64,000 nucleotides of DNA. Source: Aquabacterium sp. A7-Y. Lineage in GTDB: Bacteria > Pseudomonadota > Gammaproteobacteria > Burkholderiales > Burkholderiaceae_C. Of this stretch, positions 1-7,810 are shown in pieces (the first letter of the stretch is position 1; every line of letters starts with the position of its first letter). Under the pieces are notes generated by a model, which did no database searches, had not been told where the DNA came from, and saw only the letters and a program-made list of their open reading frames with translations. Position numbers and translations under genes: made by a program. Where the stretch lies: contig NZ_JAPFBW010000003.1 in assembly GCF_026153205.1 (NCBI RefSeq), positions 186,001 to 250,000 of the forward strand, given 5' to 3'.

Positions 1-6
1 TACGCA

Positions 7-219
7 ATGACGAAACAGGGCAGGACCGTGATCGAGACGCGCTGCCCCTCGCTGGAGCGGCGGCTGCGTCCGGTGCTGCTGCTGTGCAACGGACAGCGCA
101 GCGTGCGCGAGATCCTGCACCAGACGCGCGGCCTGGCGCAGCTGGCGGATCTGCAGCGGCTGATCGACCTGGGCCTGATCGAGCCGGTCAGCGCCACCCG
201 GCTGCAAGGGCGGGGTTGA
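7..219 (+). CDS. Small unknown protein upstream of the T3SS genes (possibly 5'-partial)
   Basis: A 70-residue product if translation starts at the ATG at position 7. The two codons before it are open, so the gene may begin left of the window. The sequence is basic at the N-terminus and then reads like a small winged-helix-like fold, with alternating Leu-rich helices (VLLLCNGQRSVREIL, LQRLIDLGLIEPV). No signal peptide or membrane segment is visible. It ends 110 bases before sctI on the same strand and could be the tail of the preceding T3SS or regulatory gene. I do not recognise the family, so no function is assigned. Confidence 0.5.
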   Translation: MTKQGRTVIETRCPSLERRLRPVLLLCNGQRSVREILHQTRGLAQLADLQRLIDLGLIEPVSATRLQGRG

Positions 220-328
220 AGGGAGAGCGAGGGCCGAACGCCGGGCCGGGGAACCAAAACACTCGGGCCGACATTCATGGCAGCGAAACCGCCCGAGCGC
301 GGTCCGGTCCAGCCATCAAGAGGACACC

Positions 329-739
329 ATGAAAGTCGATTCACTGCAGAACGTTCGTGCCTTCGAGAGCGTGGCCCCCCTGCGGGGCGGCGGCGCCGGC
401 CCGGCCGCACCCGCTTCGGCGGCGGATGCGGCCGACTTCCGCGTTGCCGTGGAGCAGCACCGCCTGAGCTTGACGCCGCTGGAGGCCGGGCCGCGTCCGG
501 CGACCGGGCCTTCGCTCGGCGAGCGCCTGGCCGGCGGCATGAGCGGCGTGGCCGCCGACCTCAAGCGCGACCACCGCCACCTGTCGTCGCTGATCCAGCG
601 CGCCAGCCTGACCGGCGACCACGAGCTGATGATGAAGGCTTCGCTGGCGCTGAGCGAGTACCAGCACCATGTGCAGCTGATGACGAAGACGGTGTCCAAG
701 GCGGCCACCTCGCTCGACCAGCTCACGCGCATGAACTGA
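329..739 (+). CDS. sctI: T3SS inner rod protein SctI
   Basis: 136 residues. SctI/YscI/PrgJ proteins form the inner rod that joins the export apparatus to the needle. The N-terminal half is Ala/Pro-rich and low in complexity. The C-terminal ~50 residues match the rod pattern: an amphipathic helix (LMMKASLALSEYQHHVQLMTKTV) followed by SKAATSLDQLTRMN, the usual place for the conserved polymerising helix. An AGAGGA ribosome binding site lies just before the ATG. It is followed at once by sctJ, sctK and sctL, the gene order of the Yersinia ysc block, which supports the call despite low sequence conservation in rod proteins. Confidence 0.8.
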   Translation: MKVDSLQNVRAFESVAPLRGGGAGPAAPASAADAADFRVAVEQHRLSLTPLEAGPRPATGPSLGERLAGGMSGVAADLKRDHRHLSSLIQRASLTGDHELMMKASLALSEYQHHVQLMTKTVSKAATSLDQLTRMN

Positions 740-768
740 GGCGCCGAGCGCCCAGCGGGATCCGGCTC

Positions 769-1608
769 ATGAATCTGCTTCTGTCTCCGTGGCGCCGCCT
801 GGCGCGCTACCTGGCCGTGGTGGTCCTGGCCTGTGTGCTCGGCGCCTGCGGCAAGACCGTGGTGCTGCATGCCGGCCTGAGCGACACCGACGCCAACGAG
901 ATGCTCAGCGTGCTGCAGCGCGGCGGCGTGATGGCCGCCAAGGCGCCGGCCAAGGACGGCGTGGCGCTGCAGGTGTCCGAGCCGGACCTGGCCCGCGCCA
1001 CCGAGTTGCTGACCGCGGCCGGCCTGCCCAGGCGCCAGCTGTCGCACCTCGGGCAGGTGTTCAAGAAGGACGGCATGATCTCGACCCCGCTCGAGGAGCG
1101 TGCCCGCTATATCTACGGCCTGTCGCAGGAGCTGGAGTACACGCTGTCGCAGATCGACCGGGTGGTGGTGGCGCGGGTGCACGTGGTGCTGCCGGAGCGG
1201 GTGGCGCCCGGCGAGCCGGTGCAGCCTTCGTCGGCCTCGGTGTTCATCAAGTACCGCGAGCCGCTGGACAGCGACCTCGTGACGCCGCGCGTGCGCAGCC
1301 TGGTGGCGGCCAGCATCCCGGGCCTGAGCTCCGAGGAGGGCCAGGCCTCCAAGGTCCAGGTGGTCATGGTGCCGGCGACCCAGCCGGCCGACCAGGCCGA
1401 GGCGATGGGCTGGGAGCGTGTGGCCGGCTTCATGGTCGAGTCGCGCTCGGCCGCGGCGCTGCGCACCGCCTTGGCACTGATGGCGCTCGTGATCGGTCTG
1501 CTGCTGCTGGTGATCGTCGGCGCCTGGAGCAACCGGCGTTTCGGCTGGCTCGGCAAGCTGCGGGCGCGTGTGCCGGCGCTGAAGCTGCGGCGGCCGGGGG
1601 CGGCATGA
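769..1608 (+). CDS. sctJ: T3SS inner-membrane ring lipoprotein SctJ
   Basis: 279 residues from the ATG at 769. The open frame extends further upstream, but only this start gives a lipoprotein signal. SctJ (YscJ/PrgK/HrcJ) forms the inner ring of the type III basal body in the periplasm. The signal peptide is basic, then hydrophobic, and ends in a lipobox LGAC with the lipidated Cys near residue 27. It is followed by the family-typical VVLHAGLSDTDANEMLSVLQRGG. The second ring-building domain (IDRVVVARVHVVLPE, SASVFIKYRE) is clear, and one transmembrane helix (ALALMALVIGLLLLVIVGAW) lies near the C-terminus with a basic cytoplasmic tail. The stop overlaps the sctK start as ATGA, so translation is probably coupled. 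Confidence 0.95.
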   Translation: MNLLLSPWRRLARYLAVVVLACVLGACGKTVVLHAGLSDTDANEMLSVLQRGGVMAAKAPAKDGVALQVSEPDLARATELLTAAGLPRRQLSHLGQVFKKDGMISTPLEERARYIYGLSQELEYTLSQIDRVVVARVHVVLPERVAPGEPVQPSSASVFIKYREPLDSDLVTPRVRSLVAASIPGLSSEEGQASKVQVVMVPATQPADQAEAMGWERVAGFMVESRSAAALRTALALMALVIGLLLLVIVGAWSNRRFGWLGKLRARVPALKLRRPGAA

Positions 1609-2204
1609 GCAGTGCCGTCTGCATGCCGGATATCGACCCCGGTTTTGCCGCCTGGTGGTTCGGCGGCTGGCCCGGACATGCGGTCGACGTCGTGCAGCGC
1701 AGCTGCGTGGCGCGCCGCGATGCCGGCGCGATGGCCTGGGGTGACGCGGCGCTGACCTTTTCGCTGGAAGACGCCACGCTGTGGGACTGGCATCACACCT
1801 GCCGCCTGACACCGGACCGCTGGCCGCAGGCCCTCGGTCGCTTCGCCGCTTTCCTGTGCGCCCAGACACCGGCCTTGCTGCATCGCCTGCGCAGCCGCGA
1901 GGAGCGCCAATGGGGCCTCTCGATGGCCAGCACGCAGCCGCTGCCGCGTCGGCTGGACTGGCACAGCTTCGAGTCGTGCACGCTGGAGGCGCTGGCGCTG
2001 GCCGAGCTGTCGTTCTATTTCGACGAAGGTTTTCCGGGGCTGTGGGCCCGTGTCCGCCAGGGGGTGCCCGCGGCCTGGCACGACGAGGCGCAGGGGCTGC
2101 GCGAGCAGCTCGCCGGCACTATGGCAGCCGCCACGCCGCGACGCCAGTGGCGCGCGGCGGCTGGCTGGCAGCGCTGCATCCAGGCCACGCTGGAGCTGTC
2201 GTGA
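1605..2204 (+). CDS. sctK: T3SS sorting-platform protein SctK
   Basis: 199 residues, starting in an ATGA overlap with sctJ. SctK (YscK/OrgA/MxiK) is a cytoplasmic protein that links the sorting platform (SctQ/SctL) to the basal body. The sequence is rich in Trp and has no membrane segment or signal. The repeated Trp/Phe-rich helices (FAAWWFGGWPGH, LWDWHHTC) and the C-terminal stretch are compatible with the poorly conserved SctK family. The main support is position: sctJ-sctK-sctL order, matching length and tight packing. A different accessory protein is possible but less likely. Confidence 0.75.
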   Translation: MSSAVCMPDIDPGFAAWWFGGWPGHAVDVVQRSCVARRDAGAMAWGDAALTFSLEDATLWDWHHTCRLTPDRWPQALGRFAAFLCAQTPALLHRLRSREERQWGLSMASTQPLPRRLDWHSFESCTLEALALAELSFYFDEGFPGLWARVRQGVPAAWHDEAQGLREQLAGTMAAATPRRQWRAAAGWQRCIQATLELS

Positions 2205-2214
2205 GCGGCCGGTC

Positions 2215-2859
2215 ATGAGCCTCGGCTTCACCGCGCGCCGCCTGTCCCTGCCGGCCGGCTACGAGCACCATGTCGGCGTGGTGCCGGCCGAGGTGCACCG
2301 TCAGTTCGCCGATGCGCAGCGTCTTGGACAAGGCCTGATCGACGCCGCGCGCGCGGAAGCCGAGGCGCTGCAGCAGCGGGCCGAGGAGGAGGCGCGCGTT
2401 CTGCTCGACACCACCCGGCAACAGCTGGAGCAGGCCGTCGACGAGCGGCTGCGGCAGATCGACGCGGCCTGGGGGCGCACCCGGCACCGCCTCGAGCCGC
2501 TGGTGCTGGCCTTGGCCGCCGGCGCCTTCGAGCAGGTCTGCAGCGCAACGCCCGCGCGCGAGCGGGTGGCCGCCGCGGTGGCACTGGCCCTGAAGGAGCT
2601 GCCGCCGCGCGCGGTGGACATCGAGCTGCGCCACGCCGAGGCCGATCGCGAGCGGCTGCCCGAAGGCGATTTTGTCGCCGTGCGCGACGAGACCCTGGCA
2701 CCCGGCGAGGTGCGCGTGGAGGCCGCCGGCGGGGCCTGGCACGCCAGCTTCGACGCCGCCGCCGGGGTCATCCGGCAAACCTTGCTCGACTGGCTGCAAG
2801 AGCGACTGCTGCAACTGGACCGGGCGGCCGAACCATCCGCCCCGATGCCGCACTCATGA
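2215..2859 (+). CDS. sctL: T3SS stator protein SctL
   Basis: 214 residues, starting ten bases after sctK. SctL (YscL/HrpE, FliH-like) regulates and anchors the SctN ATPase in the cytosolic sorting platform. The N-terminal part is followed by a long Ala/Glu/Gln/Arg coiled coil at about residues 30-90 (GLIDAARAEAEALQQRAEEE), which is typical of FliH/SctL stalks. A globular C-terminal domain follows (FEQVCSATPARERVAAAVALALKEL, then strand-rich sequence and a final helix). The expected next gene in many clusters, sctN, is not here, so the ATPase must lie elsewhere, probably left of the window. Confidence 0.85.
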   Translation: MSLGFTARRLSLPAGYEHHVGVVPAEVHRQFADAQRLGQGLIDAARAEAEALQQRAEEEARVLLDTTRQQLEQAVDERLRQIDAAWGRTRHRLEPLVLALAAGAFEQVCSATPARERVAAAVALALKELPPRAVDIELRHAEADRERLPEGDFVAVRDETLAPGEVRVEAAGGAWHASFDAAAGVIRQTLLDWLQERLLQLDRAAEPSAPMPHS

Positions 2860-2926
2860 GACATCCCGCGGCCAGCCGGGCCACCCAGCCCGCCAGCGCC
2901 GAATTGCAACGCCACAGGAGAGTCCG

Positions 2927-3178
2927 ATGAGAAGCGCAGCCGACACCACCTTCAACATCTACCGGTCCAACGAACGCCTGAGCCGCGAGCTGGAGGCGCA
3001 GATGAACGAGCGCACCGCCGAGATGTTCGGGCCGGATGTGGATCCCGAGCAGAAGGAAGCCGCCAAGGCCGAGTTCCTGCAGCTGAAGCAGCGCGCCGAC
3101 CTGGTGAACCAGGCCGTCGAGCTGACCGCCAAGCTCAATGTCAAAACCCTGCACAAGGTGCTGGACGAATCGCGCTGA
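2927..3178 (+). CDS. Small helical T3SS-locus protein (needle-like or co-chaperone-like)
   Basis: 83 residues, with an AGGAG ribosome binding site six bases upstream. The protein is acidic and almost wholly helical: two helices joined by a short turn (FGPDVDPEQK), with a C-terminal helix ending AVELTAKLNVKTLHKVLDESR. Length, helix-turn-helix hairpin and lack of Cys resemble both needle subunits (SctF, about 80 residues) and YscE-type needle co-chaperones. The family-diagnostic residues are too divergent to decide by eye. Its position between sctL and sctC supports a secretion role only by context. Confidence 0.6.
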   Translation: MRSAADTTFNIYRSNERLSRELEAQMNERTAEMFGPDVDPEQKEAAKAEFLQLKQRADLVNQAVELTAKLNVKTLHKVLDESR

Positions 3179-3226
3179 AGGCGCGCGTGTCGCCCCGCCA
3201 GACCCCACCGACCCGAGAGACCCGCC

Positions 3227-3622
3227 ATGACCGCCGCCGTCGACATCCGTGTCCATGCCGAGACCTTGCAGGCAGGCACGCTGCTGTGGACCGTGCTGCT
3301 GCCGCAGGCGACGCCCGGGCAATGCCGGCACGCGCTGGGTTTCGGGTTCCAGGCGGCGGCGCACTACAGCAGCGGACTGGCCTTCTCGGCGCATGGCGCC
3401 GACCTGCTGCTGACCGCCTGGCTGCCCGGGCCGGCCGGGCCGCTGGCCTTGAAAAAGGCCAGCGACACGCTGGAGGGCGAGGCGCGGGTGTGGCGCACCG
3501 CGCTCGGCGTCACGCCGGCGCTGGGCCATGCCGATGCACCGCCCAGCGACAAGTGGCAGGCGCCGAACGCCAACCTGCGGCTGCAGAGCCGCCTGCGCGA
3601 GAAGCTGCTGGGCGGGCGCTGA
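3227..3622 (+). CDS. Unknown T3SS-locus protein, possible chaperone
   Basis: 131 residues, 48 bases after the preceding small gene and 67 bases before sctC. The first ~80 residues alternate hydrophobic strands and short helices (GTLLWTVLLPQATPG, HYSSGLAFSAHGADLLLTAWLPG), a rhythm seen in class I T3SS chaperones, but no diagnostic motif is present. The C-terminus is polar and basic. No signal peptide or membrane helix is seen. It is best described as a cytoplasmic protein of unknown function co-transcribed with T3SS genes. A chaperone or pilotin partner role is only a guess. Confidence 0.6.
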   Translation: MTAAVDIRVHAETLQAGTLLWTVLLPQATPGQCRHALGFGFQAAAHYSSGLAFSAHGADLLLTAWLPGPAGPLALKKASDTLEGEARVWRTALGVTPALGHADAPPSDKWQAPNANLRLQSRLREKLLGGR

Positions 3623-3689
3623 AGACGTCCGGCTGCCGCCCTGGGCGTTTTCTTGCAGCTGGGCTGTATAGGGTTCCAAGGAGAGTCGT

Positions 3690-5501
3690 GTGTTGTTGAA
3701 GTCGATCAGCGCGGCCGTGGCCGTGTGCCTGGGTACGTTCACGAGCGCCGCGGTGGCGGCGCCGCCGCCCAGCTGGAACGAGGCAGGCACCTTCGCATAC
3801 CGCAGCGACGCCCAGCCGCTCAGGCGGGTGCTGGAGGATTTCGCGCGCCACTTCGGCGCCTCGCTCGAGATGTCCATCGCTGGCGATGCCGTGGTGCGCG
3901 GCCGCTACAGCGGCGCCACGCCGCAGGAGTTCCTCGACAAGCTGGCGCTGTCCTATCAGTTCAACTGGTTCATCTACAACAACCAGCTGCATGTCTCGCC
4001 GCTCGGCGACCGGGTGACCGAACGGGTGCTGACGGGCGAGACCAGCCCCTCTGAGGTGCGCGAGGCGCTGCAGGGCATCGGCCTGTTCGAGGCCAAGTTC
4101 GGCTGGGGCGAGCTGCAGAACGACGGCGCGGTGCTGGTGTCCGGACCGCGTGCCTATGTCGAGCGGGTGCGCACCGCCATCACCGGCGAGAGCGAGGCGG
4201 ACGGGGAGGGCGCGATGGTGTTCAAGCTGCGCTACGCCTTCCTGGAGGACCGTGTCATCGAGTTCCGCAACAAGCGGGTGGTGGTGCCGGGGGTGGTCTC
4301 GGTGCTGCGCAACCTCGCCAAGGGCGGCAAGCGCGGCCGCAGCGGAGGGGTGTTCGAGGTGCCGCCGGGCGAGGCCGCGGGCAGCGAGCGCGGCAGCCGC
4401 GGATCGGTCGCGAACCAGCTGGTGGGACCGTTGCTGTCGGCGGCCGCCGGCGGCGGCGAGGAGGGCGGTTCGGCGGCTGCGCCTCGGCGCAGCCTTCGTG
4501 GCGACCTGCTGGGGGCGGGCCTGCATGCCGACGCCGGGCCGGCGATCGAGCCCGACGTGAGGACCAATGCCGTCATCATCCGCGACGACCCGTCCAAGCG
4601 CGCCTACTACCGCAGCCTGATCGCGCAGCTGGACGTGCCACAGCAGCTGGTCGAGATCGAGGCCATGATCATCGACGTCGAGCGCAACCGCCTGCGGGAG
4701 CTGGGCATCGACTGGTCGGCGACCTTCGGCGGCGGGCGCGGCACCACCCGGATCGAGTCCAACAACATGCCGGCCAGCCAGAAGTCCCCCGGCCCGACCC
4801 TGGTCATCAACAACTTCTCCTACTTCCTCTCGCGCATCCTGGCGCTGGAGAGCGAGGGGGACGCCGCGATCATCGGCAAGCCGGCCGTGATGACGATGGA
4901 AAACCTGGGCGCGGTGATCGACCTCAGCGAGACCGTCTACCTGACGCTGGTCGGCGAGCGCGTGGCCGACGCGGTGCCGATCACGGCAGGCACCATGCTC
5001 CGGGTCACGCCGACCGTGATCCGCGAGGGGTCGCCGCACAGCGTGCAGCTGATGATCGACATCGAGGACGGCAAGATCGTGCAGTCCGAAGGCACGCGGC
5101 CCACCGTGGCGCGCAGCACCGTCAGCACCCAGACCATCGTCGAGGACAACCAGTCGCTGGTCATCGCCGGCTACAACTACCAGCAGCAGGGGCTGACCGA
5201 TGCCGGTGTGCCGGGCGTGCGCCGCGTGCCGCTGATGGGCCGGCTGTTCAGCAGCCAGCAGAAGGAAGGGCAGCTGCGCGAGCGCCTGTTCATCATCACG
5301 CCGCGCGCGGTCCGGCTGCAGGAGAGCCAGCGGCGCGCCAGTGGCTTCGCACAGCTGCAATCGCAACGCATGCGCGCCGACCTGCGGCCGACCTTGACCT
5401 CGCCCGACGCGGCGACACCGCCGCAGGTTCCCCCGGCGTCGGCGCCGGGGCCGGCACCGATCCCAGCTCCGGCGGCGTCGGGCGCCGACCTGGGCCCCTG
5501 A
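3690..5501 (+). CDS. sctC: T3SS outer-membrane secretin SctC
   Basis: 603 residues from a GTG start preceded by AAGGAGAG. SctC (YscC/InvG/HrcC) forms the outer-membrane ring through which the needle passes. An N-terminal signal peptide (about 24 residues, cut after AAVAA) leads to N0/N1-type domains at about residues 30-175. A flexible Gly/Arg/Ser-rich insert follows at about 210-280, then the N3 domain (DVRTNAVIIRDDPSKRAYYRSLIAQLD) and the secretin core (VEIEAMIIDVERNRLRELGIDW through VPGVRRVPLMGRLFSS and RLFIITPR). The tail is Pro/Ala-rich. It is the last T3SS gene here; the next gene belongs to a different, SOS-controlled unit. Confidence 0.95.
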   Translation: MLLKSISAAVAVCLGTFTSAAVAAPPPSWNEAGTFAYRSDAQPLRRVLEDFARHFGASLEMSIAGDAVVRGRYSGATPQEFLDKLALSYQFNWFIYNNQLHVSPLGDRVTERVLTGETSPSEVREALQGIGLFEAKFGWGELQNDGAVLVSGPRAYVERVRTAITGESEADGEGAMVFKLRYAFLEDRVIEFRNKRVVVPGVVSVLRNLAKGGKRGRSGGVFEVPPGEAAGSERGSRGSVANQLVGPLLSAAAGGGEEGGSAAAPRRSLRGDLLGAGLHADAGPAIEPDVRTNAVIIRDDPSKRAYYRSLIAQLDVPQQLVEIEAMIIDVERNRLRELGIDWSATFGGGRGTTRIESNNMPASQKSPGPTLVINNFSYFLSRILALESEGDAAIIGKPAVMTMENLGAVIDLSETVYLTLVGERVADAVPITAGTMLRVTPTVIREGSPHSVQLMIDIEDGKIVQSEGTRPTVARSTVSTQTIVEDNQSLVIAGYNYQQQGLTDAGVPGVRRVPLMGRLFSSQQKEGQLRERLFIITPRAVRLQESQRRASGFAQLQSQRMRADLRPTLTSPDAATPPQVPPASAPGPAPIPAPAASGADLGP

Positions 5502-5593
5502 GGCGAGGCTGAGGCGCGGCTGGAAATCACACTTCCTCCACGCCGCATCGGCCTCCCCCGCGACACCTCTCGACAAGTCGGGTCCGCATCAGG

Positions 5594-5613
5594 TACTGTA
5601 TAGGCGTACAGTA
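5594..5613 (+). promoter_or_regulatory. LexA (SOS) box upstream of imuA
   Basis: The sequence TACTGTATAGGCGTACAGTA is a near-perfect SOS box: CTGT-N8-ACAG with matching flanking TA on both sides, as in the gammaproteobacterial LexA consensus. It lies 14 bases upstream of the first imuA start and probably overlaps its promoter. This is direct evidence that the imuA-imuB-dnaE2 operon is repressed by LexA and induced by DNA damage. Confidence 0.93.
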
Positions 5614-5626
5614 TATTTCATGTCTT

Positions 5627-6493
5627 ATGTGTGCTAGCCCGACCCGGCAGGGGGACCCGTCCCCGCCGCCGGAGGACCCGTCTTTGCCCGGCTTTTCCTT
5701 GCGCCGTCCCTCCATGGACGGCGTTCCGCCCGGGGACCGCCTGGTCCTGCCGGCCGGCATCGAGAGCGCCGTCTGGCGCGGCGACCAGATGGCGGAGCCG
5801 CCTGCGGCGGTGCTGCCCTCGGGCCATGCGGCGCTCGACGCCGAGCTGCCCGGCGGCGGCTGGCCCTGCGGCGCGCTGACCGAGCTGCTGCAGCCGCAGC
5901 CCGGTGTGTTCGAGTGGCGCCTGCTCGGCCCGGCCCTGCGCGCCCGGCTCAAGGCCGGCGGTTCGGTGGTGCTGGTGGCGCCGCCCCAGCATCCGCACCT
6001 GCCGGGTCTGCGCAAGCAGGGGCTGGATCCGCGCCGGCTGGTGTGGGTCGAGGCCGCCACGCCGGCCGAGCGCCTGTGGGCGACCGAGCAGGTGATCAAG
6101 TCCAATCCCGAGGGTGCCGTGCTGGCCTGGCTGCCGCAGTTGCGGCCCGAGCAGGTGCGCCGGCTGCAGGTCTGGGCCCAGCAGGGCGACGCGCCGGTGT
6201 TCCTGTTCCGGCCCGCCAGCGCGCAGCTGGAGGCCTCGGCCGCGCCGCTGCGGCTGCTGCTGGCGCTGGGGGACCGGGGCAGCGTGCAGCTGCAGGTGCT
6301 CAAGCGCCGCGGGCCTGTGCATGACGGTGTGGTCGAGCTGGACAGCGTGCAGCCGGCGCTGGGCCGGGTGCTGGCTCACCGCTTCCGCGCCGCCACGCCG
6401 GCTTCCCTCCCGCTTTCCGATCTGGAGCACAGCAATGCCGTACTGGCTGGCTCTGATACCTTCGTCTCCCGCAGCCTTCCCGTCAGCCCCTGA
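5627..6493 (+). CDS. imuA: Translesion synthesis accessory protein ImuA
   Basis: 288 residues from the ATG at 5627; a second ATG at 5714 (residue 30) is an alternative start. ImuA is a RecA/SulA-related protein that works with ImuB and DnaE2 in error-prone repair. Visible family features are VLPSGHAALDAELPGGGWPCGALTELL (RecA-like N-terminal substrate loop), the strand GGSVVLVAPPQ, and ERLWATEQVIKSN. The Walker A motif is degenerate, as is usual for ImuA. The LexA box lies just upstream. The 3' end overlaps imuB by 59 bases, so the two are translated from one transcript. Confidence 0.9.
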   Translation: MCASPTRQGDPSPPPEDPSLPGFSLRRPSMDGVPPGDRLVLPAGIESAVWRGDQMAEPPAAVLPSGHAALDAELPGGGWPCGALTELLQPQPGVFEWRLLGPALRARLKAGGSVVLVAPPQHPHLPGLRKQGLDPRRLVWVEAATPAERLWATEQVIKSNPEGAVLAWLPQLRPEQVRRLQVWAQQGDAPVFLFRPASAQLEASAAPLRLLLALGDRGSVQLQVLKRRGPVHDGVVELDSVQPALGRVLAHRFRAATPASLPLSDLEHSNAVLAGSDTFVSRSLPVSP

Positions 6494-7796
6494 GCCCGCC
6501 GCCGCGCTGCTTGCGTCGGCCGGCTCCCAGCAGCGGGCCATCGGCTGGTGGGCGCTGCAGTTCACGCCGCGTGTGAGCCTGCTGGAGGAGGCCGTGGTCC
6601 TGGAGGTCGAGGCCAGCCAGCGTCTGTTCGGCGGCGGGGAGCGGCTGCGCGAGCGTGTGTTTGCCGAAGCGCTCGCGCTGGGCTGCGAAGCGGTGGCGGC
6701 CGCCCCCACCAGCCTGGGGGCGCTCGCGCTCGCGCGCTGCGGCCTGCCGGACGGTTTTGTGCAACCGCTGCACCGGCTGCTCGATGCGCTGCCGCTGGAG
6801 TCCTTGAGCGCCGCCGCGGCGCAGCGGCCGGTGCTGGCGCGGCTGGGCTGCCGCACGCTGGGCGAGGTGCGCGGGCTGCCGCGCGGCGGCATGAACCGGC
6901 GCTTCGGCAAGGACTTGCTCGCTGCGCTCGACCGTGCCTACGGCGCCGCGCCGGAGAGCCATGCCTGGCTGGCCCTGCCGGAGGTGTTCGAGGCCCGGCT
7001 GGAGCTGCCGGGCCGGGTCGAGGACGCACCGGCGATGATGGCGGGCGCGCGGCGCCTGCTGCTGCAGATGGCCGGCTGGCTGGCGGCCCGCCATGCGGGT
7101 GTGCTGGCCTTCACCTTGCGCTGGCTGCACGACGCTCACCGGCCGCGCGACATCGATGCCAACGGCGCACTCTGCATTCGCACCGCCGAGGCCACGCGCG
7201 ACATCGAGCACCTGGCCCGCCTGCTCGGCGAGCACCTGGCCCGGGTGAACCTGAAAGCGCCGGTCGGCGACCTGGTGCTGCAGGCCGACGAGGTGCAGCC
7301 GCTGCAAGCCGCCAGCGCCAGCCTGCTGCTGGACGCGGTGCGCGAGCGCGAGCCGCTGCACCAGCTGCTGGAGCGCCTGTCGGCGCGCCTGGGGCCGCAG
7401 CGGGTGCGCCGTCCGGTGCTGGCCTCGGACCACCGCATCGAGTGGATGCAGCACTGGCTGCCGGCCACGCAGCCACTGCCGCGCGCGGCCGCCTCGCCGG
7501 CCGAAGGCCTGCCGCAGCCCTCGTGGGTGCTGCCGCAGCCGCTGAAGCTGCTGGTGCGCCAGGACAAACCCATGTACCAGGGCGTGCTGCAGCTGCTGGC
7601 CGGGCCGCACCGCATCGAGGCCGGCTGGTGGGACTCGGGCGTGTCCGGGGACCGCAAGGCGTCGCGGCAGCGGCAGGTCGGGCGCGACTACTACGTCGCG
7701 CTCAGCCCGCACGCCGGGCTGCTGTGGATCTACCGCGAGCGGCTGCCGGGCGACGAGCCTGACGGCCACTGGTTTCTGCACGGCGTGTTCGCCTGA
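6435..7796 (+). CDS. imuB: Y-family polymerase-like protein ImuB
   Basis: 453 residues from the ATG at 6435, inside the end of imuA. ImuB belongs to the Y-family DNA polymerase fold but usually lacks the catalytic acidic residues. It acts as a hub linking ImuA, DnaE2 and the sliding clamp. The sequence shows the typical N-terminal segment WWALQFTPRVSLLEEAVVLEVEASQRLFGG, the little-finger region and a C-terminal tail with DYYVALSPHAGLLWIYRERLPG, common to this family. The usual DxD/SxDE polymerase active-site residues are not evident. It is followed 14 bases later by dnaE2. Confidence 0.92.
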   Translation: MPYWLALIPSSPAAFPSAPEPAAALLASAGSQQRAIGWWALQFTPRVSLLEEAVVLEVEASQRLFGGGERLRERVFAEALALGCEAVAAAPTSLGALALARCGLPDGFVQPLHRLLDALPLESLSAAAAQRPVLARLGCRTLGEVRGLPRGGMNRRFGKDLLAALDRAYGAAPESHAWLALPEVFEARLELPGRVEDAPAMMAGARRLLLQMAGWLAARHAGVLAFTLRWLHDAHRPRDIDANGALCIRTAEATRDIEHLARLLGEHLARVNLKAPVGDLVLQADEVQPLQAASASLLLDAVREREPLHQLLERLSARLGPQRVRRPVLASDHRIEWMQHWLPATQPLPRAAASPAEGLPQPSWVLPQPLKLLVRQDKPMYQGVLQLLAGPHRIEAGWWDSGVSGDRKASRQRQVGRDYYVALSPHAGLLWIYRERLPGDEPDGHWFLHGVFA

Positions 7797-7810
7797 AGCG
7801 GGAGCACGAT

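Noticed and set aside
6435-7796. ImuB as an active Y-family polymerase
   Set aside because: The catalytic acidic residues expected for DinB/UmuC are not evident; the imuA-imuB-dnaE2 context shows it is the non-catalytic ImuB type.
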